Shown one piece after another: positions 36,071 through 44,385 of a stretch of 64,000 nucleotides of DNA. Every line of letters starts with the position of its first letter. The first letter of the stretch is position 1. The translations under genes were made by a program, and so were the position numbers. This DNA is from a virus: IMG/VR virus record IMGVR_UViG_3300025789_000822, positions 1-64,000 of that record; one strand, given 5' to 3'. The notes beneath the pieces were generated by a model. It was given only the letters and a program-made list of their open reading frames with translations. It did not search any database and was not told the origin of the DNA.

Positions 36071-36078
36071 TATTTAGT
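36071..36078 (-). promoter_or_regulatory. Late-like octamer ACTAAATA for sheath
   Basis: ACTAAATA on the minus strand; about 52-base leader to the sheath ATG (36018), with AAGGAAAT before the start. Confidence 0.6.
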
Positions 36079-36106
36079 ATAAAATCAAAAAAACACCGTA
36101 TTAACG

Positions 36107-36120
36107 AACCTTCGAAGGTT
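36107..36120. promoter_or_regulatory. 14-bp perfect palindrome between divergent genes
   Basis: aaccttcgaaggtt, lying between the minus-strand sheath promoter and the plus-strand TATAAATA. Operator-like placement; function not known. Confidence 0.45.
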
Positions 36121-36124
36121 AATT

Positions 36125-36132
36125 TATAAATA
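36125..36132 (+). promoter_or_regulatory. Exact T4 late box TATAAATA, 4 nt from ATG
   Basis: TATAAATA, then GAAG, then the ATG at 36137. An exact match to the T4 late consensus. Confidence 0.8.
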
Positions 36133-36136
36133 GAAG

Positions 36137-36493
36137 ATGATTAATAGACCTATATGCAACACATGCAATAAAAATTACTGTGCCGTCAACTATAAACGTG
36201 ACGGAGTGACGCATTATAGAAGTATATGCGATAGTTGTGGTAAATTAAAAACAAAAAAGAAACCCAGAATTAGTAACTGGGAACGTGCAGGGTATAAAAA
36301 GAAAACCACATGTGACTTATGTGGTTTCAAAGCATTATACACTACACAAATCACCGTGTTTCATATTGACGGTGATTTGACTAATGTTAACTTTACTAAT
36401 CTACGTAGTGTGTGTCTTAACTGCATTGAAGTAGTTAAGAAGAAAGAAGTTAACTGGAAGCGCGGAGATTTACAAGTTGACTATAGACTCTAA
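36137..36493 (+). CDS. Zinc-ribbon/HNH-like small protein
   Basis: 118 residues with four CxxC pairs: CNTC and CDSC in the first 35 residues, CDLC and CLNC later, enclosing TVFHIDGDLTNVNFTNLRSV, which looks like a degenerate HNH core (H-D...N...N). Probably a DNA-binding or nuclease protein of the homing type; small relatives recur in aquatic T4-like phages. Start immediately after TATAAATA (4 bases), so a leaderless transcript is predicted. Its last 24 bases overlap the end of the opposing gp1 gene. Confidence 0.78.
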   Translation: MINRPICNTCNKNYCAVNYKRDGVTHYRSICDSCGKLKTKKKPRISNWERAGYKKKTTCDLCGFKALYTTQITVFHIDGDLTNVNFTNLRSVCLNCIEVVKKKEVNWKRGDLQVDYRL

Positions 36494-37105
36494 CTGTTTG
36501 TGCAAGTCATCAATTGTGCCATTGTTGTCAACATAATGATCATAGTTTAATCCTACACTACTATACTCACTGGCATGAATCTTGAGGTCATCAAGTTTCT
36601 TTTTACTTAATGCCCAAGACATATTACCAATCTCGCCTTTATTGAAAGAAACTGCATCATCGTACCAGCTAGGTTTTTCACCACGCTCGATACGCATAGT
36701 AAGTCCACCTGCATTTTTAATGGCTTCAATTTCATTGGTAAATCTGCAATCAGTAATGACGATATCTTCCTTACTGTTTCTAAGTTTGTTTTCTACACTG
36801 GCTACCCAAATGCCTTCATTAAATCCTTTGCGACAAACTTCAGTGCCCCAAAATTGTAATACCCATCTAGGAGTTAATGTAGGAATATTTAATCGTTCTG
36901 CCCACCACGGGTCAACTTGTTCTCGCCACTCACGACTTGCTTTTGTTGACCCTTCAAGTAATTCACGGTCCCAACCAAAGATTGCTGACACAGCATCTTT
37001 AAGTGCACCTGCATAACTTAATTTTTTGAAACCATGAAAACGAATTAGGTAGTCTGCGGCTGTATCTTTGCCACTACCAATAAAACCTGTAATACCAATA
37101 ATCAT
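36470..37105 (-). CDS. 1: Deoxynucleoside monophosphate kinase gp1-like
   Basis: 211 residues. P-loop GITGFIGSGKDTAADYL near the N-terminus, a substrate-side motif WGTEVCRKGFNEGIWVASVE, and DCRFTNEIEAIKNAGG (Walker-B/lid region) match T4 gp1, which phosphorylates dNMPs to feed replication. Start placed at ATG 37105, with AGGAGA 7 bases upstream; an in-frame start at 37141 would place it inside the promoter. Convergent overlap with the zinc-ribbon gene. Confidence 0.9.
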   Translation of the reverse strand: MIIGITGFIGSGKDTAADYLIRFHGFKKLSYAGALKDAVSAIFGWDRELLEGSTKASREWREQVDPWWAERLNIPTLTPRWVLQFWGTEVCRKGFNEGIWVASVENKLRNSKEDIVITDCRFTNEIEAIKNAGGLTMRIERGEKPSWYDDAVSFNKGEIGNMSWALSKKKLDDLKIHASEYSSVGLNYDHYVDNNGTIDDLHKQLESIVNL

Positions 37106-37129
37106 TGGGGCATCTCCTATAATATTATG

Positions 37130-37158
37130 ATTGTATGACAATATTTGGAGAATGTCAA
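37130..37158 (-). promoter_or_regulatory. Sigma70-type promoter for gp1
   Basis: TTGACA (37153-37158), 17-bp spacer, TACAAT (37130-37135). The AGGAGA ribosome site follows about 18 bases later. Confidence 0.85.
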
Positions 37159-37166
37159 CTATTATT

Positions 37167-37961
37167 TTACCCTTGAATCCATGTCAACGGTTGACTGTAA
37201 TCAACATATCGTTTCAATTCGTCAATTAACACTTCTTGTGCTTTAGAGCCTTCTGCTTTCATGGCAGTACCGTTCAATGTTGTGCCGCCACCCGGACCTG
37301 CAATGCTGCCGAACTTCTCACGTGCTTCACCAATAATAACTTTACATTGTGCTAAAATAAAGTCACCGATCCACACACCAGCGCCTGGGTCTTGTAGTAA
37401 CACTGCTTCAGGGCGTTGCACATCTGCCCAAACAAGAATACGCTCACCTGAACCCTTGAAATCACGTGTAATTCTAAGAACCTTAGTAACAGGATCAAAT
37501 GTGTATGTCAAGAACCCACCAAACATACGTGCGGCTAATTCAACATAACCTGCATAAAAGTCATATGTTGCCATACCACCTGTATAGTTATAGTTTAACA
37601 AATATGTGTTAAGAATAGCACTACTGAATGGGTCAAAACTGCTTGAACTTGGACCTGTTTCAAGACCAATACTACGTCTGAATAATTGTCTAACGTTAAT
37701 AAATTCTTGAGGCAATGTGTAAGTGTCCACATTCTCAACAACTGTCATTAGTGTGTATGATTCTTGTGTGGCATTTTGTGCACGTTGACGATATACTTTG
37801 ATAGCATAGTTATATGCGGCCTCATAATGCTCAGGATCAAGTTCCAAATCAATAATACCACCACCTAAACGATAAGTGATGTTATTAAATAATGCTTGTT
37901 TTAATTCTTCTAAGTTATAACTAGTTGGTGTACTTAAATAACTGGCTGTGCTACTTGGCAT
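37167..37961 (-). CDS. 13: Neck protein gp13-like
   Basis: 264 residues. YEAAYNYAIKVYRQRAQN, SYTLMTVVENVDTYTLPQEFINVRQLFRR and a C-terminal WIGDFILAQCKVIIGEAREKFGSIAGPGGGTTLNG are the pattern of gp13 neck proteins in aquatic T4-like phages; gp13 forms the collar ring joining head and tail with gp14. GGGGAT 4 bases before the ATG and GATAAATA 19 bases upstream. gp14 is an alternative name for this gene. Confidence 0.72.
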   Translation of the reverse strand: MPSSTASYLSTPTSYNLEELKQALFNNITYRLGGGIIDLELDPEHYEAAYNYAIKVYRQRAQNATQESYTLMTVVENVDTYTLPQEFINVRQLFRRSIGLETGPSSSSFDPFSSAILNTYLLNYNYTGGMATYDFYAGYVELAARMFGGFLTYTFDPVTKVLRITRDFKGSGERILVWADVQRPEAVLLQDPGAGVWIGDFILAQCKVIIGEAREKFGSIAGPGGGTTLNGTAMKAEGSKAQEVLIDELKRYVDYSQPLTWIQG

Positions 37962-37980
37962 AATAATCCCCTGTTGCTAT

Positions 37981-37988
37981 TATTTATC
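37981..37988 (-). promoter_or_regulatory. Late octamer GATAAATA for neck protein
   Basis: GATAAATA 19 bases before the ATG at 37961, just past the MazG stop, within a short inverted repeat (ataatccc/gggattat). Confidence 0.7.
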
Positions 37989-37993
37989 AGGGA

Positions 37994-38407
37994 TTATAGG
38001 TCTCCATCTTTTCGGTTCTCGCTGTAAAATGCGTCAAACTGTCCACCGGGATATCGTGCCTCTAATTTTTTAACATTCTCAGCAACAACATCATTGGGAT
38101 CAAGATTTAGTGCACGACATGCATTAACCCAGTACCACATAATATCACCCAATTCACGTTTCATGTGAAAAATGTTTTCATCAGTTAGTGGTTTACCTTG
38201 AAAGAAAACCTTCTTGGGAATTTCAATAAACTCACCACTTTCAGCCGCAAGTCCTAAACATGCAGTCAATAGCAAACTAACATTTATATTAGTTGTATTA
38301 CGCAGTTCAACGATGCGAGGTAAAAGGTGATCAAAGTTATTTGATTCTTTGCTGGTTACAGCATTAACGAATTCGGTGTATTTGTTTAAATCAATATTTT
38401 GTGTCAT
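37994..38407 (-). CDS. mazG: MazG-like nucleotide pyrophosphohydrolase
   Basis: 137 residues, a single all-alpha NTP-PPase domain. The metal-binding pattern is seen as AAESGEFIE (ExxE type) and HMKRELGDIMWYWVNAC (ExxD), separated by a short linker with KVFFQGK. It hydrolyses (d)NTPs or (p)ppGpp-like nucleotides; in aquatic phages it is a common auxiliary metabolic gene. Overlaps the SGNH gene by 17 bases. Confidence 0.88.
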   Translation of the reverse strand: MTQNIDLNKYTEFVNAVTSKESNNFDHLLPRIVELRNTTNINVSLLLTACLGLAAESGEFIEIPKKVFFQGKPLTDENIFHMKRELGDIMWYWVNACRALNLDPNDVVAENVKKLEARYPGGQFDAFYSENRKDGDL

Positions 38408-39140
38408 TGTTTGCCTTTATAAAATTGTATAGTTCGTCTGCATATAGTTGATGAGGGATATCAGAATGATGCCCGTATTTTGCCTTTGAATTAGTATATC
38501 CTAAATTTATATATTTGGGATAAAATGATTCGTTGTTGTTATTATAGTTGTAATACTTGCCTGTGTCAATACTATTCAAGTAAAATTTAAGATATTTTTC
38601 ATTTTCAGGAGAAAACATGTGTATAGTATTACACATTAGGTAATCAATGTTTTTACTCTTAAAAAAATATTGCAATTGCAAAATTAAATTTGCACTGGTG
38701 ATTTCTGTATAAGGTGTTTGGTTAATTACAAACCTACGATAATCTTCTTGTATGTTACGCTCACGTTCAGAATAACCTGTATAGTTTACATTTATCTGCA
38801 AGAAATCAGTAGATGAATTAGAAAACCAATCACAGTATTTTCCATTCTGTTGTTGATGCCATGTTGGGTATTGAAATGGTGCTTCAATACGTGAACTCTC
38901 AGTCCAACCAACAACAACAAATAAGTCACTAGTATCATGCTCACTACAATATTCTAGGACACTCCTAGCAATTGCACTATTAGTGTAACCACTTACTGCA
39001 ATATTAACAGGAGTATATCCTAATTTTTGTGCTAACAAATTACCATAACTATGTTGACGATTGAAGGGGCTGTCTACTTCCCCGTCAATTTCAGAACCAG
39101 CTGAGTGACTACACCCCGCAATTAAACATATTTTACTCAA
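38391..39140 (-). CDS. SGNH-hydrolase-like protein (paralogue 1)
   Basis: 249 residues. LIAGCSHSAGSE (block I nucleophile Ser), NIAVSGYTNSAIARSVLEY (block II Gly/Asn region), DLFVVVGWTESSR (block III-like) and a C-terminal HHSDIPHQLYADELYNFI supplying Asp/His fit the SGNH/GDSL esterase fold. Substrate unknown; glycan deacetylation is one option. TTG start directly after the upstream stop. Two further SGNH-like genes occur at 51174 and 61942. Confidence 0.72.
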   Translation of the reverse strand: MSKICLIAGCSHSAGSEIDGEVDSPFNRQHSYGNLLAQKLGYTPVNIAVSGYTNSAIARSVLEYCSEHDTSDLFVVVGWTESSRIEAPFQYPTWHQQQNGKYCDWFSNSSTDFLQINVNYTGYSERERNIQEDYRRFVINQTPYTEITSANLILQLQYFFKSKNIDYLMCNTIHMFSPENEKYLKFYLNSIDTGKYYNYNNNNESFYPKYINLGYTNSKAKYGHHSDIPHQLYADELYNFIKANNDTKY

Positions 39141-40319
39141 TTAAAACGCCTTGAGAATAATCATGTTGTCGTTGAAACGACCATTGGGTGATGTTGCAAC
39201 AGACTTGATTTCTTTAAAGAACTTACGTGCCGCGGGCTTACTACCTGTAAGTGCCTTGATTTGTTCAGCGGGCTTACGTAGTGTTTTAACTTCACTTTGT
39301 TTGGGATCGAATCCTAGCAATGTGTTACCCTTAACTGTAAGTGTCTTGCTATATTCATCGGCAACATAATGATGCATTTTACGTCTTGCTGTATCATAGA
39401 CCCAAGCCTCATTACATTGATGTAGTTTAACAGGACTCAAACCAACCAAATCAACCTTTGTAGCATCATCCTTGAATGTTTTCAAGTGTTTCAGTTTGCT
39501 TACAATCTTTTCTACAGGTACTGCCTTGCGTTTGCGTGGTGCCTTGCTTGCCTTCTTAACACTTGCATAACCATTTAGATCGGCAATCACAGATTCAATG
39601 AACTTAATCATATAGCGAACCTGCATTTTGCTCATGTGAGCATAGGCTTCAACTAATTGTGCATCTTTGCCAAGTTGCAATTCAGTAAATTCATTTAATA
39701 CATTTTCCCAATGTTTAATAATTGGGGTAATATGTTGAGGTAAAATGTTGCGTTCGCCTAATTCTGAACTAACACGTTTTTTAGTTTCAAAGTCTTTGGG
39801 GTATCCTGCTAAACAGAATTCATCCATCAAGCCTTCTAATTCACCTGCGGCTTCACCTGCTTTTTCACGCATGATTTCCTGAATGTTCTTGCGTTCAACT
39901 TTAGGCTTATCATCTTCAATGACTTCATTTTTTTCTTCACCTTTACCCAATTGAACCAGTCGGTCGATCTGGTCGTCAAGCAACATTTTTTCACGCTCAT
40001 TGAATTGCAAACCACGCAATGACAACCGTGCCATCCAACCCCAAGAGGTGTGCACTTTAGTGTCAGGGGCCTTTTTAACAAACTTGATTTTGTCTTTACC
40101 CTCGTTAGCCTCAAGATATTGAATCATAAAGTCTTTGGCATCAGGCTGTGAATAGAATCGTGAGTACCAATTAAATGCTTGTCCTAGTTGACCTTGCCGT
40201 TTGTCCTCTGCAGGTTGTGTTTCAAATAGTGGTTCAGAACCATAATATTGTGCATCAACATCTTTAGGTGTAAGGTCACGCACAAAAGAATGTGTTTGAT
40301 AAGCGGGTTTGCGAGCCAT
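39141..40319 (-). CDS. Conserved 392-aa phage protein, unknown
   Basis: 392 residues, basic, helical in the middle (about 120-260), with a Lys/Arg-rich linker (KKASKAPRKRKAVP, about 255-270). N-terminal RDLTPKDVDAQYYGSEPLF and C-terminal AARKFFKEIKSVATSPNGRFNDNMIILKAF look well conserved. It has both a near-consensus sigma70 promoter and a TATAAATA late box, so it may be made throughout infection. GGAG 6 bases before ATG. DNA-related role possible; family not recognised. Confidence 0.75.
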   Translation of the reverse strand: MARKPAYQTHSFVRDLTPKDVDAQYYGSEPLFETQPAEDKRQGQLGQAFNWYSRFYSQPDAKDFMIQYLEANEGKDKIKFVKKAPDTKVHTSWGWMARLSLRGLQFNEREKMLLDDQIDRLVQLGKGEEKNEVIEDDKPKVERKNIQEIMREKAGEAAGELEGLMDEFCLAGYPKDFETKKRVSSELGERNILPQHITPIIKHWENVLNEFTELQLGKDAQLVEAYAHMSKMQVRYMIKFIESVIADLNGYASVKKASKAPRKRKAVPVEKIVSKLKHLKTFKDDATKVDLVGLSPVKLHQCNEAWVYDTARRKMHHYVADEYSKTLTVKGNTLLGFDPKQSEVKTLRKPAEQIKALTGSKPAARKFFKEIKSVATSPNGRFNDNMIILKAF

Positions 40320-40340
40320 AAAATCTCCATAGTTTCACGA

Positions 40341-40348
40341 TATTTATA
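40341..40348 (-). promoter_or_regulatory. Exact T4 late box TATAAATA
   Basis: TATAAATA on the minus strand, 21 bases before ATG 40319, abutting the sigma70 -10 element at 40349. Confidence 0.75.
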
Positions 40349-40377
40349 AGTATACAGCATATCCGATTTATTGTCAA
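40349..40377 (-). promoter_or_regulatory. Sigma70-type promoter for 39141-40319 gene
   Basis: TTGACA (40372-40377), 17-bp spacer, TATACT (40349-40354). Confidence 0.85.
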
Positions 40378-40399
40378 GCCGTTTGATCCAAAAAATTTC

Positions 40400-40407
40400 G
40401 ATAAATA
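40400..40407 (+). promoter_or_regulatory. Late octamer GATAAATA for gp14-gp15 unit
   Basis: GATAAATA on the plus strand; 5 bases later comes the ATG of a 24-codon ORF, then the gp14-like gene. Confidence 0.75.
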
Positions 40408-40412
40408 ACTAT

Positions 40413-40487
40413 ATGCTTACTGATTCTAAATATAAAAAATGGTACTTCTCTATTAAATTGGCTAAAAAACTAGCCGTAGGAGTTTAA
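40413..40487 (+). pseudogene. 24-codon ORF, likely HNH endonuclease remnant
   Basis: Reads MLTDSKYKKWYFSIKLAKKL then four more residues and a stop. The MLTDSKYKKWYFSI opening resembles the N-terminus of phage HNH homing endonucleases (YxxWYxxI before the HNH core, from memory), after which the sequence is lost. ATG lies 5 bases after GATAAATA, as in leaderless genes here. The stop is followed one base later by the gp14-like GTG start, so it could also act as a leader peptide coupling translation. Confidence 0.5.
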
Positions 40488-40488
40488 C

Positions 40489-42243
40489 GTGCCTAGGCTC
40501 AGCCTATACCGTCCAACGAAACAAAATGACTATCGATTTATGGATAGAACCATATCCGATATGTTAACTGCAGGTGGCACAGACTTATATATTCACAAAT
40601 ATCTAGGTCCTACTGATCAGGGGCCTAGTACTGACCCTACACAGCCACAGTATGCAGTTCAAAGTCCTACTAATATTCAAGACTTGTTATTCATGGAAAA
40701 CCGTGATAGAACATATGATCCAAATATCTATAGATTGCGCGGGCATTACAATGTACAAAATCTTGACTTTGATTTAAGTCAGTTTGGTTTATTCTTAAAT
40801 AATGATATCATTTTCGTCACTGTGCATTACAATGACATGATTGACATTATTGGTCGCAAATTAATGGTTGGTGATGTATTAGAGTTACCTCACTTACTAG
40901 ATTATAATCCATTAGATCAAACTATACCAGTTGCATTAAAACGCTTTATGCAAATTACTGATGCAAACTATGCAAGTGAAGGTTTCACACAAACATGGTA
41001 CCCACATCTATGGCGTATCAAATGTGAACCTCTTGTTAATAGTGAGGAGTTTTCAGATATTCTTACACAACCTCTCAATCAAGACAATTATCTTGGTAAC
41101 TGGGATAAGACAAAACCTTATCCAGAAGGCTATACTGTTACATTTGGTGGATTGATTTATAAATCTTTGGCAGATGTTCCTGCAGGAACATATCCACCAA
41201 ACGCAACATATTGGCAATTACAATCAAACGGTGGCCTTGCAGATATCATTTCTACATACAACAAGAATATTGCAATCAATGATGCTGTACTTGCTGATGC
41301 AGAAATACTTGTTCCTAAATCAGGTTACGATCAAAGTCAACTATATGTTGTACCTACATACGGCGAGTATGTTACCAACCAAGAAGGTAATACAGTTCCT
41401 TCAGGTCATTTGAATCAACCTGCACCACCTATCGGTGTACTTGCTCCTAATCCATTCGCAAACTTCCCCAATATACCATCTCAGTTAGATGGCGCAAAGG
41501 TTGTAATATATCGCAATAGTAAGTTCAAGAATCCAAGTGTTGGTATTAAGGTTAGTAAGGCTGCATTAGCAAAACTACAAGACATGAATGGTGTCGGCAA
41601 GTATGTAGAAAATAAAATCAACAAACTTGTACAAGCACAATTATCATTAGCAGAGCAAGAACCTGAAAAGACAGCAGGTGGTAGTGGTCGTGTTGATAAG
41701 ATTAAGATTCTCAAAGTAGAAACAATCAGTCCTATCATTATTGGACCATATGGTACTGCTGACAACACATATGCTACAGCAGACCAAGACCCAAGTCTAG
41801 ATAGTTTCACAGGAACGGTGACAAGTGTTATGGACTTTAGAGCAGACTGTGATCCAACATTCCAGTTTATCTCTAGATCGGCTCCAAGATCATTTGGTTA
41901 TACAACTGGCTACATGACTGGTGATGGTAGTGCTCCAAATGGATTCCCAACAGGCGCAGGTATTAGTTTCCCTGCAAATCCTACAGTGGGCGATTATTTC
42001 TTACGCATCGATTACTTACCTCAACTATTATATCGTTGGGACGGTAAGTTATGGATACAAATTAGCCAAAATGTCAGAACACAAACTGGATTTGGTAGTG
42101 TTGAAAATCAATCACAACTCTCATCATTTATTAATAACGATGCTCAAATTTATGTAAATAATGATCAAGCAGTAATTCCTCAAGCACAACCATTGTCGAA
42201 TGTACTACAGAATTCACCACCGACACTACCGCCGGTAATATAA
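40489..42243 (+). CDS. 14: Neck protein gp14-like, long
   Basis: 584 residues. RLSLYRPTKQNDYRFMDRTISDML, then IQDLLFMENRDRTYDPNIYRLRGHYNVQNLDFDLSQFGLFLNND and MIDIIGRKLMVGDVLELPHLLDYNPL followed by WYPHLWRIKCEPLVNSEEF correspond to the conserved half of gp14-type proteins in aquatic T4-like phages; T4 gp14 is only 256. A carbohydrate-module-like insert (WDKTKPYPEGYTVTFGGLIYKSL, about 205-245) is present. GTG start with AGGAG 8 bases upstream. Order gp14-gp15 supports the call, but it lies on the strand opposite gp13. Confidence 0.7.
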   Translation: MPRLSLYRPTKQNDYRFMDRTISDMLTAGGTDLYIHKYLGPTDQGPSTDPTQPQYAVQSPTNIQDLLFMENRDRTYDPNIYRLRGHYNVQNLDFDLSQFGLFLNNDIIFVTVHYNDMIDIIGRKLMVGDVLELPHLLDYNPLDQTIPVALKRFMQITDANYASEGFTQTWYPHLWRIKCEPLVNSEEFSDILTQPLNQDNYLGNWDKTKPYPEGYTVTFGGLIYKSLADVPAGTYPPNATYWQLQSNGGLADIISTYNKNIAINDAVLADAEILVPKSGYDQSQLYVVPTYGEYVTNQEGNTVPSGHLNQPAPPIGVLAPNPFANFPNIPSQLDGAKVVIYRNSKFKNPSVGIKVSKAALAKLQDMNGVGKYVENKINKLVQAQLSLAEQEPEKTAGGSGRVDKIKILKVETISPIIIGPYGTADNTYATADQDPSLDSFTGTVTSVMDFRADCDPTFQFISRSAPRSFGYTTGYMTGDGSAPNGFPTGAGISFPANPTVGDYFLRIDYLPQLLYRWDGKLWIQISQNVRTQTGFGSVENQSQLSSFINNDAQIYVNNDQAVIPQAQPLSNVLQNSPPTLPPVI

Positions 42244-42252
42244 AGGTCATAC

Positions 42253-43629
42253 ATGGCAGCGCAATATTTTTATGATAATCAGATACGCAGATTCTTAATA
42301 CAGTTTGCCAAAATCTTTAGCAACTGGCAAGTTACCAGAGGTAACGATCCTGCAGGCAACCCTATTTACGTTCGTGTGCCTATTATGTATGGCGATCAAA
42401 GTCGTCAGGCTGCAACTGTTGTTAATAATAACAGTGCAAGTACACTACCATCTGCACCAATGATTACTTACTACATCAGTGGTTTGGAATACAATCAAAA
42501 ATGGACTACTGATCCTACATTTATTGACAAGATTAATGTAAGGCAACGTGCATACAATCCTGATACACAAAGCTATGAGACTACACAAGGTCAAGCGTTT
42601 ACTATTGAAAGATTGATGCCTGTACCATATACATTGCGTATTAATGTCGATTTTTGGACAACAAACTATCAACAAAAATTAGAAATCATTGAACAACTAG
42701 GCCCATTGTTTAATCCTGCACTTGAAATTCAAAGTACAGATAACTTTGTTGATTGGACCTCATTAAGTTCTGTGTTTCAAGATGGATTGACTTTTACTAG
42801 CAGACAAATTCCAGTAGGTACAGGTAATCCAATTGACATTATGACCTGGAAGTTTTACATGCCTATCTGGTTGACAACTGCAAGTAAGTTGAAAAAGATG
42901 GGCGTTATTCAAAAAATTATCATGTCTATCTATCAAGGAAATGCTCTTACAGATATCCAGAATGATGATTTGTTGTTAGGTACTAGACAAAAGATTACTC
43001 CATATGGTTACAAGTTATTATACATCGGCAACCAATTACAATTACTACCTGCCGACGAACCATTCGATCCGTCTAACAATAGTCTAGATCAAGATGTTTC
43101 TCCACCTACTGATTTGTATTGGTCTAGTTTATTAAACGTGTATGGCAAAGTTCAGCCGGGTATTAGCCAGATTTGGTTAGAGAATCCATATATGGATACC
43201 CCTATCGTTGGTACTATTGTTCCTAATCCATTAGATGACAGATTCTTAATCTTTAACGTAGATCCACAAACATTACCACAGAATACATTAGATCCAGTTA
43301 ATGCTGTTATTAATCCACAAATGCAAGGCCCTAATGCAGGACTACCCGGGCCTATCAATGGTGTACGCTATTTGATTGTTGAAAATATTGGAGCACCTGA
43401 TACTACAACAGTTGCTTGGGGTGGTCTAGTCGCAAATGCAAATGATATCATAGAATTTGATAGTGGTACAATGCAATGGTTTGTTGCATACGACAGTCAA
43501 GCAGATACAGAAGTACAATATGTGACTAATCTTGCAACTACTCTTCAATATAGATATACACCTGATGAAGGTTGGATGAAATCATATGAAGGTTTCTATT
43601 ACGCCGGCGATTACAGTATCGTAATTTAA
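42253..43629 (+). CDS. 15: Tail sheath stabiliser gp15-like
   Basis: 458 residues (T4 gp15 is 272). YFYDNQIRRFLIQFAKIFSNWQVTRG and IYVRVPIMYGDQSRQ align with the start of T4 gp15 (YFYNSSFRRYATLMGDLFSN...RVPITYAS). LMPVPYTLRINVDFWTTNYQQKLEIIEQLGPLFNPALEIQ continues the match. gp15 caps the tail tube and holds the sheath at the neck. The C-terminal extension (about 270-458) is extra. AAGG 7 bases before ATG; downstream of gp14-like by 9 bases. Confidence 0.88.
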   Translation: MAAQYFYDNQIRRFLIQFAKIFSNWQVTRGNDPAGNPIYVRVPIMYGDQSRQAATVVNNNSASTLPSAPMITYYISGLEYNQKWTTDPTFIDKINVRQRAYNPDTQSYETTQGQAFTIERLMPVPYTLRINVDFWTTNYQQKLEIIEQLGPLFNPALEIQSTDNFVDWTSLSSVFQDGLTFTSRQIPVGTGNPIDIMTWKFYMPIWLTTASKLKKMGVIQKIIMSIYQGNALTDIQNDDLLLGTRQKITPYGYKLLYIGNQLQLLPADEPFDPSNNSLDQDVSPPTDLYWSSLLNVYGKVQPGISQIWLENPYMDTPIVGTIVPNPLDDRFLIFNVDPQTLPQNTLDPVNAVINPQMQGPNAGLPGPINGVRYLIVENIGAPDTTTVAWGGLVANANDIIEFDSGTMQWFVAYDSQADTEVQYVTNLATTLQYRYTPDEGWMKSYEGFYYAGDYSIVI

Positions 43630-43630
43630 T

Positions 43631-44038
43631 ATGTCCAGTAACGCTGCCGGTGTGTTCTTCTATAGTGTTTCTACTAATAGATTTCTTTATCTATTAAGGG
43701 CTGATAATAAAAGTCCTACGTGGAGTATACCAGGTGGCGGCATCGAAAAAGATGAAACACTATTAGAAGGTATTGAACGTGAGTGTATAGAAGAAATGGG
43801 ATTCTACAATCAAGACTTCAAATTGATTCCCATTCAAAAGTTTGTCAATAATACATTTACATATCATACATTCTTCTGTGAAGTCAAAGAAGAATTCATA
43901 CCTACGTTAAATGCTGAACATGAAGGATATGCATGGGTCAAAGAAGGGCATTTCCCCAAGCCATTACATCCTGGATTGTTTAGTACTGTGAATATTGATT
44001 TAGTTCAAGAAAAGTTACAGGCATTGATAAAAAAATAG
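43631..44038 (+). CDS. NUDIX hydrolase
   Basis: 135 residues. A complete NUDIX box, Gx5Ex7REUxEExGU, is visible at about 36-58 (GGGIEKDE ... RECIEEMGF), preceded by LYLLRADNKSPTWSIP. It hydrolyses a nucleoside diphosphate linked to another group; substrate not predictable (T4 NudE acts on ADP-ribose and Ap3A). One base after the gp15 stop, last gene of the plus-strand unit. Confidence 0.92.
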   Translation: MSSNAAGVFFYSVSTNRFLYLLRADNKSPTWSIPGGGIEKDETLLEGIERECIEEMGFYNQDFKLIPIQKFVNNTFTYHTFFCEVKEEFIPTLNAEHEGYAWVKEGHFPKPLHPGLFSTVNIDLVQEKLQALIKK

Positions 44039-44057
44039 GGAGATTAAATCCCCCTAT
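44035..44057. terminator. Hairpin between convergent genes
   Basis: ataggg...ccctat stem (6 bp plus 3-4 inner pairs across one mismatch) between the NUDIX stop and the opposing XhlA-like stop. A U-tract is weak. Confidence 0.55.
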
Positions 44058-44059
44058 CT

Positions 44060-44380
44060 TTATGCTCCGAGCATTTTGCTCACTACATGAAACCCTAGTG
44101 CACCTGCAGTTGCTGCACCTCCCATAACCATCCATTTCCATTTTTCTAAAGCACTAACTTTTTTAGAAAGTTCATTATGTTGCTGTGTGCTTTCAGTGGA
44201 TAATTTTGTGATCATGTCGTGTGTATCTTTCATTGCTGATGATACACTATCTTTGATTTCTTTAATATCAGATTTCAGGTCGTCCATCTTTTCATGGATG
44301 TTGGCGACCTGAACCTGAAGCACTGCAATTTCAGTTTCAGACTTTTGCACCGATAATCGATCTGGTCTTGCAGTAGCCAT
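44060..44380 (-). CDS. XhlA-like coiled-coil membrane protein
   Basis: 106 residues: a long heptad-type helix (about 15-80, AVLQVQVANIHEKMDDLKSDIKEI...) followed by one hydrophobic segment (about 84-104, WKWMVMGGAATAGALGFHVV). This is the architecture of haemolysin XhlA / phage lysis accessory proteins, which sit on the membrane by a C-terminal anchor. Possible holin helper; a tape-measure or assembly role is also possible. Five bases after the stop of the structural gene 44386-45765. Confidence 0.68.
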   Translation of the reverse strand: MATARPDRLSVQKSETEIAVLQVQVANIHEKMDDLKSDIKEIKDSVSSAMKDTHDMITKLSTESTQQHNELSKKVSALEKWKWMVMGGAATAGALGFHVVSKMLGA

Positions 44381-44385
44381 ATCGA

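Noticed and set aside
44060-44380. Complete lysis cassette with the neighbouring genes
   Set aside because: The endolysin is 24 kb away and the FG-rich holin candidate 35 kb away; the XhlA-like call alone does not make a cassette.
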